This document shows positions 10,941 to 22,603 of a stretch of 64,000 bases of DNA, one piece after another. Below the pieces are notes generated by a model. The model did no database searches. It was not told the origin of the DNA and was given only the letters and a program-made list of their open reading frames with translations. Both the position numbers and the translations under genes were made by a program. This DNA is from Hemileia vastatrix (Eukaryota > Basidiomycota > Pucciniomycetes > Pucciniales > Zaghouaniaceae): positions 20,663,823 through 20,727,822 of the forward strand of contig JASXTE010000010.1 in NCBI GenBank assembly GCA_030280995.1. The letters are read 5' to 3'. Positions within the stretch are counted from its first letter, which is position 1, and each line of letters starts with the position of its first letter.

Positions 10941-12520
10941 ATGGCTGAATTAAATCTTTCTACTGCCCATGAAGAGGAATTGGATCTTACTTATTATGAT
11001 GCAAATTCTTTAATCTCTCCTTTTACTGTAAAATTTTCTCAAAATAATCAATTAGTAAACCAAACAGGATGTATAAATTAAGGAGGTGGAAATGAAGAAC
11101 GAACATCCTCTCCTGAACTCCAAGTCCCAGGCACTCCCCCTAGAAGAGCTTCCAAAAGGCTTCAAAATAAAAAAGATGCCAGTTCAGCAAGAGGTAAACA
11201 AACTTTTAACTCACATTAAGGAGTTGAAGTCAGAGAACCTCAAAATAAGGGAAAAGGTAGAGTCCCTAGAAGAAAAAAAAAGAATCATGGAAACTTTTCT
11301 TCAAGAGAAGGAGAAACATCCACAAGTAGAAAAACCCCTTCCACAGTTGGCTCCTCAACAACAAGAAAAAGTGGAAGTGTAAAAATTGCAATGGGAATGG
11401 CTGAACACCCAATAGGACACCCTTCAGGCTCAGCAAATGTAACAGGCTCCTCAAGAAGGACCCATCACGCCCCAAAATTTCAATCCCACCCCTCCTCACT
11501 CTTACCAAAGAGGTAGAAGAAAGAAAAAAAAATCATATTCAAATAATGCCAAAACCATGGTAAATCATTCCATTGAATCTCAAGTTCCTTTTCTTGCTAC
11601 TTATTCAGTTCCTTCAGGTAACTCAGGGATGGTAGATAACATTTTGAGAAGATGAGAAGCAGGTTCTATCAGAAAAAGTAATCAATTTTATAGTCCTGTA
11701 AATACTCCTTTATTTTTAATTGCTAATTCAATGATAAATCCAGAGATTAGTATTATAGATGAATCAATTGATCCTGAAGCTTATGAGACTCTTGAAAATT
11801 ACTCTATCTATCTCCTGAGAAATTCTCCTGATGTAGCAACTATTAATGATCAATGTTTGAGAGATATCATCACAAAACAAAATAAGATAATGAATAAGTT
11901 AGAATTGAATGAAAAATTTAATAGCTTGTTAACTGAACAAGGTTACCAAGCATTGAAAGGTGAGTTGAATAGGGTATCTGATGAATTGTTAGCTACAAAG
12001 TAAATTATGAAAAGAAATTTGCTTTGTGGTAAAATATTAAGAATGATCTATCCAAAGTGCAAGAGACTATTTCTATCTCTTTCCAAGAGCTAGAAAGTCA
12101 GAAATCAAATTTGAAAAAATTAAATGACCATTATTCATCTCTTCAAAAAAGGAATCATTTATCTTTTTCAGCCATCAGTGAAACATTAACTATTATTCCA
12201 AGGGTAAAAACTAGGTTAACAAAAATTCAGGAACAATTAAATTCATTGTTTTTTGACCAAAAATACTCTGTCACTTCTTAGAAGGAAACTGTTTCACAGA
12301 CTACTCCACATGTACTTGAGCCAAGCTCCTCTAAAGAAGAATTAGTACAAGAGAAAACTGTAGATATTTCTGAGTTTCCATCAAAAATTGATAATGCACC
12401 CACCATGTTCATCTGCAAACCCTGTTTATCTGCAAATATGTTAAATAATGAGACTACAGCTCAATTAAGAAATCACAACTTCTTCTTACACAGAAACAAG
12501 TAAAACGGAAGGAAATTAAC
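10941..12520 (+). pseudogene. Element B gag N-terminal region (decayed)
   Basis: An ATG at 10941 (MAELNLSTAHEEEL) opens a short frame. The conserved frame is 11086-11382, with GFKIKKMPVQQ, HIKELKSENLK and a coiled-coil stretch. It matches the start of gag in element M (SFKIKKLPLSQ, HIKELKTENMK). After stops the frame resumes with HSYQRGRRKKK and reaches GTAAAT at 11560. The 58 bp at 11560-11617 look like an intron ending TTCAG. Downstream, 11731-12003 and 12057-12281 are coiled-coil pieces in different frames. Several stops and frameshifts make it non-functional. The protein would be the N-terminal, pre-capsid part of Gag. Confidence 0.6.
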
Positions 12521-13090
12521 TCAATTCAGAAAAATTGGCCCAAACTTGACCAATATCCAACATTTGATGGTGATTCTTCCTCTGACTGGCAGCAATTCAT
12601 CTGTAGAATTGATAATATTAAGTATTCTTAAAAACTACCAGATGAAGAAATTGACTCTAAATTAATTTCTTTATTTTCCAATGTTGCCCTGATGTGGTAT
12701 GAATCTGTCCTTTTGGATAATAATGATTACTCTTGGAAGGATTGGAAAAAATTCATTAAAGCACAATTTGGTGGTTCAAAGTTTAGGTTAGCCCAAAAAA
12801 GGCAGTATGAGGAGTCTAGATATAGCTCATCCACTACAGAAATACCTATTTACTTCCTGATGAAACTAGTAAAAATCTTGAGAGAAATGGATCCAAAGAT
12901 GAATTATGAGCTCTGGAAGGACAGGATCATTAATAAATTTTCAATGTCTTTGAGAGACTGAATTGTTGCAATAACTGTATTCTCCAGGGAGCCTTCTTCC
13001 TTTATTAATAATTTCAATGAAGATATTTTAAATAACAGGTAAGAATCTAGGAAGCTATTCCCAAGACCTTCAGTGGAGAAACCAATGCTT
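12521..13090 (+). pseudogene. Element B gag capsid fragment, 3' end deleted
   Basis: It encodes the family's capsid signature (NWPKLDQYPTFDGDSSSDWQ, then ALMWYESVLL and FGGSKFRLAQKRQYEESRY). Stops lie near 12630 and at 12959. At about 13080 the frame jumps from the capsid end to CFTMGINGKRKF, which in elements C and M lies about 0.75 kb further on. The zinc knuckle and the whole protease are therefore deleted. The element could not mature its own proteins. Confidence 0.7.
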
Positions 13091-14455
13091 TACAATGGGT
13101 ATTAATGGGAAGAGAAAATTTAAAATTTCTTTTGCCAAAAAATCAATAACACCAAGATTGAATACATTTCATTCTGTGGTTCAATATAAAGGAAGATCAA
13201 CAAAAGAAATGCCTGTCCTTCTGTCTGAAATTGAAACAGCTTCTTTTGGAGAACAGCTTTTAAGTGAGGAAAAATATTCCATCATTCAGTTAATAAAATC
13301 TTTTCTTATGGCCTTTGCTCATGGGTCACATGAATTAGGATTGGGAAAAGAAGAGATGAACCTTTCATTATCTTTACCATTGACTGAAATACCACCTAGT
13401 TTAAAAAAGAAGCCTTATCCTGCCTCCCCTTCAAAGAGAAAAGATATTTTAAACAATATCTTTACCCTTTTAAAAATGATTATTATTGAAAAGGTAGTTG
13501 AAACACCTAAACATTGTGTTATCTCAACTATCCTAATTTTTTATGAGAAAGAAAAATCCAGGTTATGTGGTGACTATAGAGCATTAAACACTTATACTGT
13601 AGATTATATCTATCCTTTACCCAGAATCAGCTCTATATATGCTACCTTACAAGGTGCCAAATATATCAGCTGTTTAGATGGTAATAAGGGATATCACCAG
13701 GTACCTTTTGAGAATAATTCACAGAATTTTCTAATGATTGCTACTCATATAGGTACTTATAAGTATATTAGGATGCCATTTGGCCCCAAAAATGCCCTTT
13801 AAATTTTTCAAAAAGTTATGGATAACACATTCCATCAAGAAATAATTGAAGGATGGTTAATGGTTTACATTAATCATATCATAATTTTCTCAAAGACAAT
13901 TGAGGACCACCTTAAACATCTATGCAAAGTTTTCCATAAAATGGATGAGATAAATATGACACTTGCTTTGAAAAAATGCAATTTTGGTTTTCATTCTTTG
14001 AAAGTGCTTGGTCATGTTGTCTCAGGATTAAAGATAGGTGTTGACCAGAATAAAGTGGGAGCCATACAACAGGTAAAAGCTCCTACTACAGTTAGAGAGC
14101 TCCAAAGCTTTTTGGGAATGTGTGGATACTATAGACAATATATTAAAAATTATCAGTTCATAGCATTACCCCTTACCCAATCAACTAGGAAAGATGTTGC
14201 TTTTGTCTGGAAAAGTGAAAGACAAAGAGCTTTTGACACTATGAAACATTGTTTGATGTCAGCACCAATTCTTGCTTTGCCTGAATTTAATCAACCATGT
14301 GTTTTATACACTGATTCCAGTTTTCTTGGCCTTGGTGCTTCTCTCCACCAAAACAAGTTATGAAGGACAAAGTATCAGAAGTAGTATTTTGTGTTATTTC
14401 AAGAACCTTTAGAAAGAGTGAATTTAAATATGGTGCCACTCAACTTGAGTGTTTG
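13091..14455 (+). pseudogene. Element B reverse transcriptase and RNase H start (decayed)
   Basis: Frames 13095-13802 and 13818-14363 carry Ty3/gypsy RT blocks: PPSLKKKPYPASPSKRKDI, RLCGDYRALNTYTVDYIYPL, ISCLDGNKGYHQV, RMPFGPKNA, then LQSFLGMCGYYRQYIKNY and the RNase H start VLYTDSSFLGLGASLHQ. The catalytic box YIDD reads YINH here, so RT is dead. A TAA separates the two frames. The coding stops at LEC-L (14455), where the A composite is inserted; it continues at 26426 as EVVWALEKLHYYL. Confidence 0.82.
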
Positions 14456-15735
14456 TGTCAGCCAGGCTATACCAGGAGCCCAGTAAATTTTATTTCAATT
14501 TACTGGAACTTTAAGAGGGTGTAAAAATATGCTTATTATGTATATAAATTAATAATATATTGCATAATGAAATGATATAATTATTTTATTATAATAAGTA
14601 TAATATTAATTTTATTATTATATGAATTTTTTATACATTTAAATTAAGCATGATATATTTTATATTCTATAAATTATGGTGCATTTTTATGTATTTTTAA
14701 TAAATATAAATTAATAATTAATTAATTTTAAACATATATTATAAATTATAAGTGTAAAATTAACTTATAATGTAATTAAATTAATTAATTAAAGTTATAT
14801 ATTAAATAAAGCCATACATATTTTATTAAACAATAATATTGGGCGCTTTTTTGACCCTTAATTGTGTCAGTAAAATTATTAAATAAATTAAAACACTTAT
14901 TTAATAAGATGGTATTCAAATTCTCAATTTAAATTAGAAACATCATTAAGTTAATTATTTGTTTCATTTAAACTAGTTATTGAACTAATTAGATAGTTAA
15001 AACAATTAATTAAATTTGCTTTATACTGGATTAAATTGATTACATGGATTTTTACGTGAAAATAATTCTATTTATTTTAATTAAACCCTTTACATCTCAC
15101 TGTAATATCTGTTTTGGGTTATTTTACTCACTGCTCTTATGTTTCAGACTTACTTAGTTACTGATTATTTTAATTAATTGTTTTGGGAACTTATGGTGGG
15201 AAAATTGGCTACTTACCCACGGGTTTAGTTTATTGTTTTATGTTTTTCTCTCAATATCTATGTTTTAGTTATCTTCTTTTATATTCTTGTTTTACCTTAT
15301 TACTCTTTTTTAATTACTCATTTTGGCACTTAAGAGGATCCCTTGCCTATAAAAGGCTTTGGATAATCCCCTGTAGCTACATCACTTATTATACACTCAA
15401 CTTGAACATATCATTTTAATATAATACGTTTATTTCTATTTTTATTAGTATTAAAATTCTAATATAAATATTATATAAATAATTAAAGTTTTCTCTAAGT
15501 CTATTAATAATAATAATTGTGAACCGCGCACTGAGATATAACTTACTGAAATAAATATTATTATATTTAAATTGAACCTCCTGTTGTGTCTCTACTCAGG
15601 CAATTGTTGTTGCATTTCTTTATTTCTCTTCTTCTTTTAATTAAAATTTTAAATCTCATTTATTATTAATTAGTATCTCCTCACCTTATCCTAGTTCCCT
15701 TTTATTTATTTCTTCTTCTAGACAACCGGCTTACA
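14456..15735 (+). repeat. 5' LTR of composite A
   Basis: It starts TGTCAGCCAGGCTATACCAG and ends CTTCTAGACAACCGGCTTACA. It is nearly identical to 25147-26425. A core promoter TATAAAA lies at 15348-15354, followed by GGCTTTGGATAATCCCC, and the last 100 bp are pyrimidine-rich. Confidence 0.93.
15348..15354 (+). promoter_or_regulatory. TATA box of the composite A 5' LTR
   Basis: TATAAAA in TTGCCTATAAAAGGCTTTGG, conserved at 26037-26043 and 63967-63973 in the other A-type LTRs. Confidence 0.7.
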
Positions 15736-16437
15736 ATTGGAGGCCTTTCCAAACAACAACAACAATACACCACCTTTCAACAAATGAAATTGCGCACGGA
15801 TCACCCAAGCCAAAAAGAAATTTTTTTGCCATGGCCGTGTTTCAAACATGGGTTCGACCTTTTAGGTTTATATTAAATTGAATACTAGATAATTTTGAAG
15901 TGATTTCTTGATCACTATAGTAAGTCAACCTTTGCACCTCTCACTTATATTATTAAATTTTTATTGCAATAACAGTGATTGTGGCTTAATTGCTGATTCA
16001 CTGAGTGTAAGTGTTCAAATTTTTTTTAATTTTTTTATTCCTAGTAGAACATAATGGAGTTATACTCTTAGTCCTAGAAGATCATTAAATTTTTAATAAA
16101 TTATTAAATTAATTTTATTAAAATATTTTTTGATTTATTGGTTGACCATAATAGTACTCAGTGCTTAGTCCCAATATTTCCAATATATTTTTTTTAGTAT
16201 TAATTATTTTTGGTTGACTTATAAGACCTTTGTTGGTTGTTCCCATTATAATTATTGATATTTCTAAATAAACAATTGTAATTACATATATTTTTATTAC
16301 ATTTTTTGTTAATTAATTGATTTTTTAATAAAAATTTAATTTTTTTTTGTTTTGTTAAAAAATCAATTAATTATATTTTTTTTGAAAATACAAATTTGAA
16401 TCATTAAAATAATTTTGATTCTTTGTTCACTGTTTTA
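15736..16437 (+). other. Untranslated leader of composite A
   Basis: Directly after the LTR comes ATTGGAGGCCTTTCC, a candidate primer-binding site (TGG at +3, a shared core in related elements). Further on, GTTGACCATAATAG, GTTGACTTATAAG and AGTCCTAG/AGTCCCAA recur, as in the leader of element M. No gene is present. Confidence 0.6.
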
Positions 16438-17177
16438 ATGTCCAGTAGTTTGGCTAACAGCATGGATAGCTTACATGTGGATAAAATTGGTGTGGATGTT
16501 GACACTGAATCTGTAGGTTCTTCTAAATTAACTTACAAAAATTATTAAGCTGACAAAAAACCTTCAGGACGTAGAAATGTCAGGAGAAGTGGCAAACCCC
16601 CTCACCAAACACCTCTGAAAGAAGAAAAACCTCTGATAAATCAGGAAAATCCACTAAAGGGTATAAAAATAAAAAAGATACCTCTGACTCAACAAGTAAA
16701 CAACCTTTCCAGTCACATAAAAGAACTGAAGGCAGAAACTATGAAGTACAAGGCAAGAGTAGACACACTCTGGCAACAGATGCAGGAGTTATTAAATCCC
16801 AAACAGGCTCTACCTCCTCCTTTCCCAGCCTCTCAGCCTCAGCCTCAAACTCAGCCCCATCAGGCACCCAGCTCCTTTACTCAAAACCAAAACACTCTGA
16901 AGGGGGAGCAGTGGAAATAGGATTAATTTATGAACCATTACCAACAGAATGTTCAGCAACCAACAGTTCAACACCCTGGCCCATCCAGGACACCAACCTA
17001 CTATCCATCTCCTTAGCCCCATCCTTATCAGGGAGGAAGAAGAAAGAAGGCACAGGGGAAATTTCCTCCCTTGCCGTGGTAAGTAATTTGTTTGATAAGA
17101 ATGTTGTTATGTATAATAACAAATCTTCTCCCACAGGTAATATTGTGGATAATGATGAAAGAACAGGAAACCTATAA
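16438..17177 (+). pseudogene. Composite A gag N-terminal region, two overlapping frames
   Basis: From ATG 16438 one frame encodes GIKIKKIPLTQQ, HIKELKAETMKYKAR, a Pro/Gln-rich stretch, TQNQNTL and HPYQGGRKKKAQGKFPPLPW followed by TAA. It is about 70 percent identical by eye to the corresponding frame of M and is interrupted by stops. A second frame (about 16600-17177) is open through EPLPTECSA, QDTNL and PSLSGRKKKEGTGE and also resembles M. GTAAGT at 17079 and CCCACAG ending 17136 bound a 58-bp intron-like interval at the same place as in M, B and D. The product would be the pre-capsid part of Gag. Confidence 0.6.
17079..17136 (+). other. Intron-like interval (58 bp) in composite A gag
   Basis: It starts GTAAGTAATTTG and ends TCTCCCACAG. 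Its position and length match those in M (58 bp), B (58 bp) and D (52 bp). Removing it here does not join the upstream PLPW frame to the downstream gag frame; it does in D. Confidence 0.5.
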
Positions 17178-18790
17178 AGAAACATCTTCCTTTTATAAGT
17201 AGCCCTAGTGATGTAATTAGTAAATTTTCATTTGATGAACCTTTACATTTAACTTCTACTTCTTTAATTAATCCTTCTCTTGCAATTAAAAATGATTCTG
17301 TTTCCCCTGAAGTCAATACCCTGCTTGAGAAAACTTCTGAGGATATATTGAAAGATACACTTGATTTTAATGTTGTGAAATACAAACATTTTAGAGATGT
17401 TTTAATACATGAGAGTGATAGATTAAATAATTTGCACTTGCATTGTAAAGTAAGTTCTTCTTTACAAGATACAGCTTATTTCAAAATCAAAGAAACCTTG
17501 AATATTGTTCTTAGCCAACAAGAACAAATAAGGAGTGACCATAGAGCTATCTCAGATAAGAATATCAGTCTGCATAAAACCTTGAGTGAATTGAAACCCC
17601 TTATTGAGGAAAATTATTCATTAAAAGGTGAAATTAAATCTCTACACAATGAGTTGAAAAATCTAAAAACTGATTTCCATGCACTAAGTACCAAACACAC
17701 AGTTTTTGAGGACAGAGATGTTATATCCCTTGCAAAAATAAATGACCAGATGTCTGAAATTCCAAGGATAAGAAACTATGTGTCTGACCTTCCAGAAACA
17801 TTTTCAGCCTTTACCATCAATAATTATGGCGTAGATGAGAGTGCTGCCCATAAGCTGCATAAGAATAAAGGAAAGGAACCTGAACAGAGAAGCTCTTTTC
17901 TTCCCCATATTTCAGCCATTAAACAAACTGACAATGAGTTTGTAAAATCTTTTTCTACTAGCAAAAAATCTTGTAATAGTCATGTACCAGTTGTTTCTGT
18001 AAATGATGAAATTTTTGAACACCTGGCTAAGCTTCACGAATTATTAATTTTAAATAATTCAAACCAATAGATGGACCATCCAAGTATCCAGAAAAATTGG
18101 CCAAAACTGGATCAATATCCAACTTTTGATGGTGACTCTTCATCTGACTGGCAACACTTTGTTCAGAGAATTGATAATCTGAAAAACTCTTATAATTTTC
18201 CAGATGAAGAAATTGTCTCCAAATTAATTTCTTTATTTTCCAATCTAGCTTTAATGTGGCATGAATCTGTCTTATTGTATAATCAGAATTATACTTGGAA
18301 AGAGTGGAAAACCTTGATTGAAAATCAATTTGGTGGTTCCAAATTCAGGCTTGCCAGGCAGAGATTATATGAGAATGCTAAATATGTGTCCTCCTCTCCT
18401 GAAAAACCTATTGTTTTCCTTATGAAAATTGCATAAATTCTTAGAGCCATATATTCTAAAATGGATTATGATACTTGGAGAGATAAAATTCTTTATAAAT
18501 TACCAAATTCTCTGAGAGATTTGATTGCAGCAAGGACTGAGCATGTGAGAGAGAATACTTCCTTTATTAATTTCTATAATGAATTCCTATCAAATCTTAG
18601 ATATGAACCAAGGAATTATCCTGTTAAATCTTATCATGACCAACAAAAGCCTTCCACAAAACTTCCAGAAAAAACTGGTAGACCCTCTGCCCCAGTTGCC
18701 CCAAAGAAATATGCAACTAATACTTGTTTTAAATGTAACAAACCATGGCAAAAAGGACATATTTGTGACAAGAAAATTCATCTTGTAGAA
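17178..18790 (+). pseudogene. Composite A gag: coiled coil, capsid and zinc knuckle with in-frame stops
   Basis: One continuous frame encodes an alpha-helical coiled-coil region (17348-18067), the capsid (NWPKLDQYPTFDGDSSSDWQ, FGGSKFRLARQRLYENAKY, ARTEHVRENTSF) and a zinc knuckle CFKCNKPWQKGHIC (CX2CX7HXC). In-frame stops lie at 18068-18070 (TAG where M has Lys) and about 18434 (TAA where M has Lys), with no frameshift. Gag would form the virus-like particle and bind the RNA. Pol follows in the same frame, so a single Gag-Pol polyprotein seems ancestral. Confidence 0.78.
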
Positions 18791-21700
18791 AAAAATGAGG
18801 AATCTGAAAATACTCAAGCTGATCTTTATGATTCCTCCAGTGACTGTAATAGCAATATCTCTTATGACCATGAGTCTTCTCAAGAATTCCTGGTTTTAGA
18901 AAAGGATATCCAATATTTAGATAATTGGTCTGATAATTGTGATTTTGACTTATCTTCTGTAGAAAATGCTGAATTAATTAGAGATATTACTGACAGTTTC
19001 ATTTTAATATCACCTTTAAGGGCACCAGTTACAATTAATGGTAAACATGTTGAGGTTATTCTTGTCTCTGGTGCTGGAGGAATTGTAGTGTCTGAGAAAT
19101 CACTTGCTTCTGTAGATAAGGATTATCAATGTAAGTTATTACCTATAACATCTGAAAAATGGAAAGGTTATGGTTCTGTTTTATGTCCCATTGGCAAATA
19201 CAAAATCACTGTATTCTTTAAATATAAATGTGGTTTTGTCAGAGCTATTTGTGAATTTGTTGTGATGAAAAATGACAATTTAAGCAATTGGTTTATCATG
19301 GAAAATGATATTTTAACCATGTTTGGAATGAAATTGGATCCTGAAAATAATTGTTTTACTTTGGGAATGAATGGGAAAAGAAAATTTAAAATTTCTTCTT
19401 CTAAAAAGCATTCTGTACCCTTGTTAAAATCTTGTCATTCTTTGATCCAATTTAAAGGTAGAAAAACAGAGGAAATGAATGTATTATTGTCTGAATTTGA
19501 AACAGCTTCATTTGGTGATCAATTAACTGATGACCAAAAAGATTCAATAGTGGCCTTAATTACATCTTTCTCAATGGCTTTTTCTCATGGTTCCCATGTA
19601 TTAGGCTTGGTTAAAGATGAAATGAAAATTTCCCTATCCTGAAATTTGGATGAAATACCTCCTAGCCTAAAGAAAAAACCTTACACTGCTTCTTCCACAA
19701 AGAGAAGAGATATAGAAGATAATATCTCCACTTTATTGAATATGAATATTATTGAGAAAGTAGATGTTACACCAAAATATTGTGTCATCTTTCCAGTTTT
19801 AATCTCTTATGAAAAAGATAAAGCTAGACTTTGTGGAGATTATAGAGCATTAAATACTTATACTGTGGATGATATTTACCCATTAACCAGAATTAGCTCT
19901 ATACATGCTACCTTACAAGGTGCTAAATTCATAAGCTGTCTGGATGGTAATAAAGGTTATCATTAAATACATGTTGAACAGTCTTCCCAAAATTATTTGC
20001 TAATTGCAACCCATATGGGAATTCACAAATATGTTAGGATGCCTTTTGGCCCTAAAAATGCCCCTTCAGTATTCCAAAAAGTGATGGATAACGCATTTCA
20101 TCAGGAAATAATTGAAGGTTGGTTAATGGTTTAAATTGATGACATCATTGGTTTTTCTAAATCTTTTGATGAAGATTTACAACACTTGAATAAAGTCTTC
20201 CAGAAAATGGATGAAATTAACATGACTTTATCCTTAAAAAAGTGTAAATTTGGGTCTCAATCCTTAAAAGTCCTGGTTCATGTTGTGTCTGGCTTACAGA
20301 TCTGTGTAGAGCAAGGAAAAGTTTCTGCTATCCAAAATGTTTCAGCACCAAATTCTGTAAAATAAATACAGAGTTTTTTGGGAATGTGTGGCTACTATAG
20401 ACAATACATAAAAAATTATCAAGTCATTGCTTTACTACTTACCAATCTAACAAGAAAAGATGTAGCTTATATATGGAATGAGCACAGTCAAAGAGCTTTT
20501 GATACATTAAAAAGATGTTTAATGTTGGCTCCAATCCTTGCCCATCCAGATTCTAATAATCCTTTTGTTCTTTATACAGATGCAATCTTTATTGTCCTTG
20601 GAGCTGCTCTTCATCAAAAGCAAATTATTAATGAAAAATTTTCAGAAGTAGTTATCTTTTATATTTCAAGAACCTTAAGAAAAATTGAGTTGAAATATGG
20701 TGCCACTTAATTAGAGTGCTTAGCAGTTTTATGGGCTTTAGAAAAGCTTCATTATTATTTAGATGATCAAAAAGTTGAATTAGTTACTGATTGCAGTGCT
20801 GTGAAATCCCTCTTACACTTGAAAACACCAAATAGACATATGTTTAGATGGCAACTAGCTGTTCAAGTATACAGAGGTAGAATGACTATTACTCACAGGG
20901 CTGGTAATTTTCATTCAAATGTTGATATATTGTCCAGATTACCTCTTCCAAATGATGTATAAAATCCAGCCTATGTACCTGAAGATGACACAGTACATAT
21001 ACATGGTATATACATTGTTGATATGGAAGAGGAACTGTTAAAATTAATTCTGGATTCATATGATCAAGATTCTGATTTGAATAAATTTATTACTACCTTG
21101 AATGATCCAAAGAATGCTTCTATCCAAGCATTGATAAAAACTCTTCCTCCAAATTACCAGAGTGTTTTGAATAAAGTAAAGTTTTCCATTGAATATGGTT
21201 ATATTTATTAGAGGAGAAAACTGACCAATATCATTGTTATCCCTCCTTCAATGAAAGAAATCATCTTAAAATTATGTCATGATGACATATTAGCTGGTCA
21301 TTTTGATCTAGAAAAAACTATGGTCAGGATTAAAAACACTGTATGGTGGGCTAATATGTCTGAAGACACAAAATTATATGTTGAATCTTGTGATTCTTGT
21401 CAAAAATCAAAAATATTGACAGGTAAAAGAGCAGGATTGTTACAACATATCAAAGCACCTAATCCTCCTTAGCAAATAATTAACATTAATTTTGTCACTG
21501 GTCTTCCTGTAGCAGGTAAAGACAGTTATAACTCTTGTTGGGTAATAGTGGATAGATTCACCAAAATGTGAAAATTTATACCCACCCACAAAGATTTATC
21601 CACAAAGTAATTATCTTTCTTATGGTGGACTTACATGTTTAATATTGTTGGGTTTCCGAAATCCATTATCTCTGATAGAGATCCAGAATTTACATCTGAG

Positions 21701-22558
21701 TTTTGGACCTCTTTGATGGATATTTGTGGCTGTGAGTTAAAGTTTTCTACAGCTCACCATCCTCAGACTGATGGTCCAGCTGAATGAATGATTCAAACTC
21801 TGGAAGATATGCTTAAAAGGTATTGTGCTTTTGGATTAGAGTATAAAGACAATGACAGATTTACTCATGACTGGGTCACTCTATTTCCTGGTCTGGAATT
21901 TGCATATAATAGCATTGTTCATTCTGTCACTGAGAAAATGCCTTTTGAGCTTTAGTTAGGTTATTTCCCAAGCACTCCTGCAAAAATTCTCAATAATAAA
22001 TTACCAAAGTTGGAACTACACCCTGGTGTAAAATCTTTTATGCAAATGCAACAGCTATGCAGAAAACATGCTCAAAGCTGTATTGATAAGGTGTTTGAAT
22101 ATGAAAAGAAAAGATGGGATAAATCCCATAAAGAATACACATTTAACAAGGGTGATGAAGTGTTTATATCTACTGTCCATTTCAACCTAAAGGGAAAAAA
22201 CAAATCAAAATATCCTTTTGTGCGACCATTTGTTGTTAAAAGAATGGTTCAAGATAAATCAGTAGAACTTGTATTTTATTCTCCATATGATAGAAAAAAT
22301 CCTCTTTTCCCCATTTCCTTGCTTAAACCTTATACTTACAGCAGTGACTTATTTCCCAAAAAAGGGGAAGACCTAAGAAGAGCCCTCAGGAAGTCACAGA
22401 AACTGCAGAAATTGATAAAATTCTCAATGATAGAATTATCACTTCTGAAAAAGGAATTGAATATTTATTGAGATATAAAAACAAATCATCTGAACATGAT
22501 GCATGGATACCTGGAAAAGAAATCTCTAATCTTCCTACTCTGTCAAAAAAGTAAAAAA
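18791..22558 (+). pseudogene. Composite A pol: protease, RT, RNase H, integrase (many stops)
   Basis: The frame of gag continues through protease, RT, RNase H and integrase to about 22360. The protease motif reads VSGAG where M has DSGAG, so the catalytic Asp is lost. RT blocks LCGDYRALNTYTVDDIYPL, LDGNKGYH and RMPFGPKNAP are present, but the Tyr codon of YIDD is a stop (about 20131). RNase H (LYTDA), integrase zinc finger (CHDDILAGHF...CDSCQKSK) and core (SDRDPEF, then AE followed by a stop) are recognisable. At least a dozen in-frame stops occur over 19640-21957, all single-base changes from the codon in M. A frameshift near 22362 destroys the Gly-Arg-Pro AT-hook motif and chromodomain-like tail. 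Confidence 0.85.
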
Positions 22559-22603
22559 GTAAAAAATCTTAGCAATTTTTTATCATTTTTTAGAGTGAGG
22601 GAG

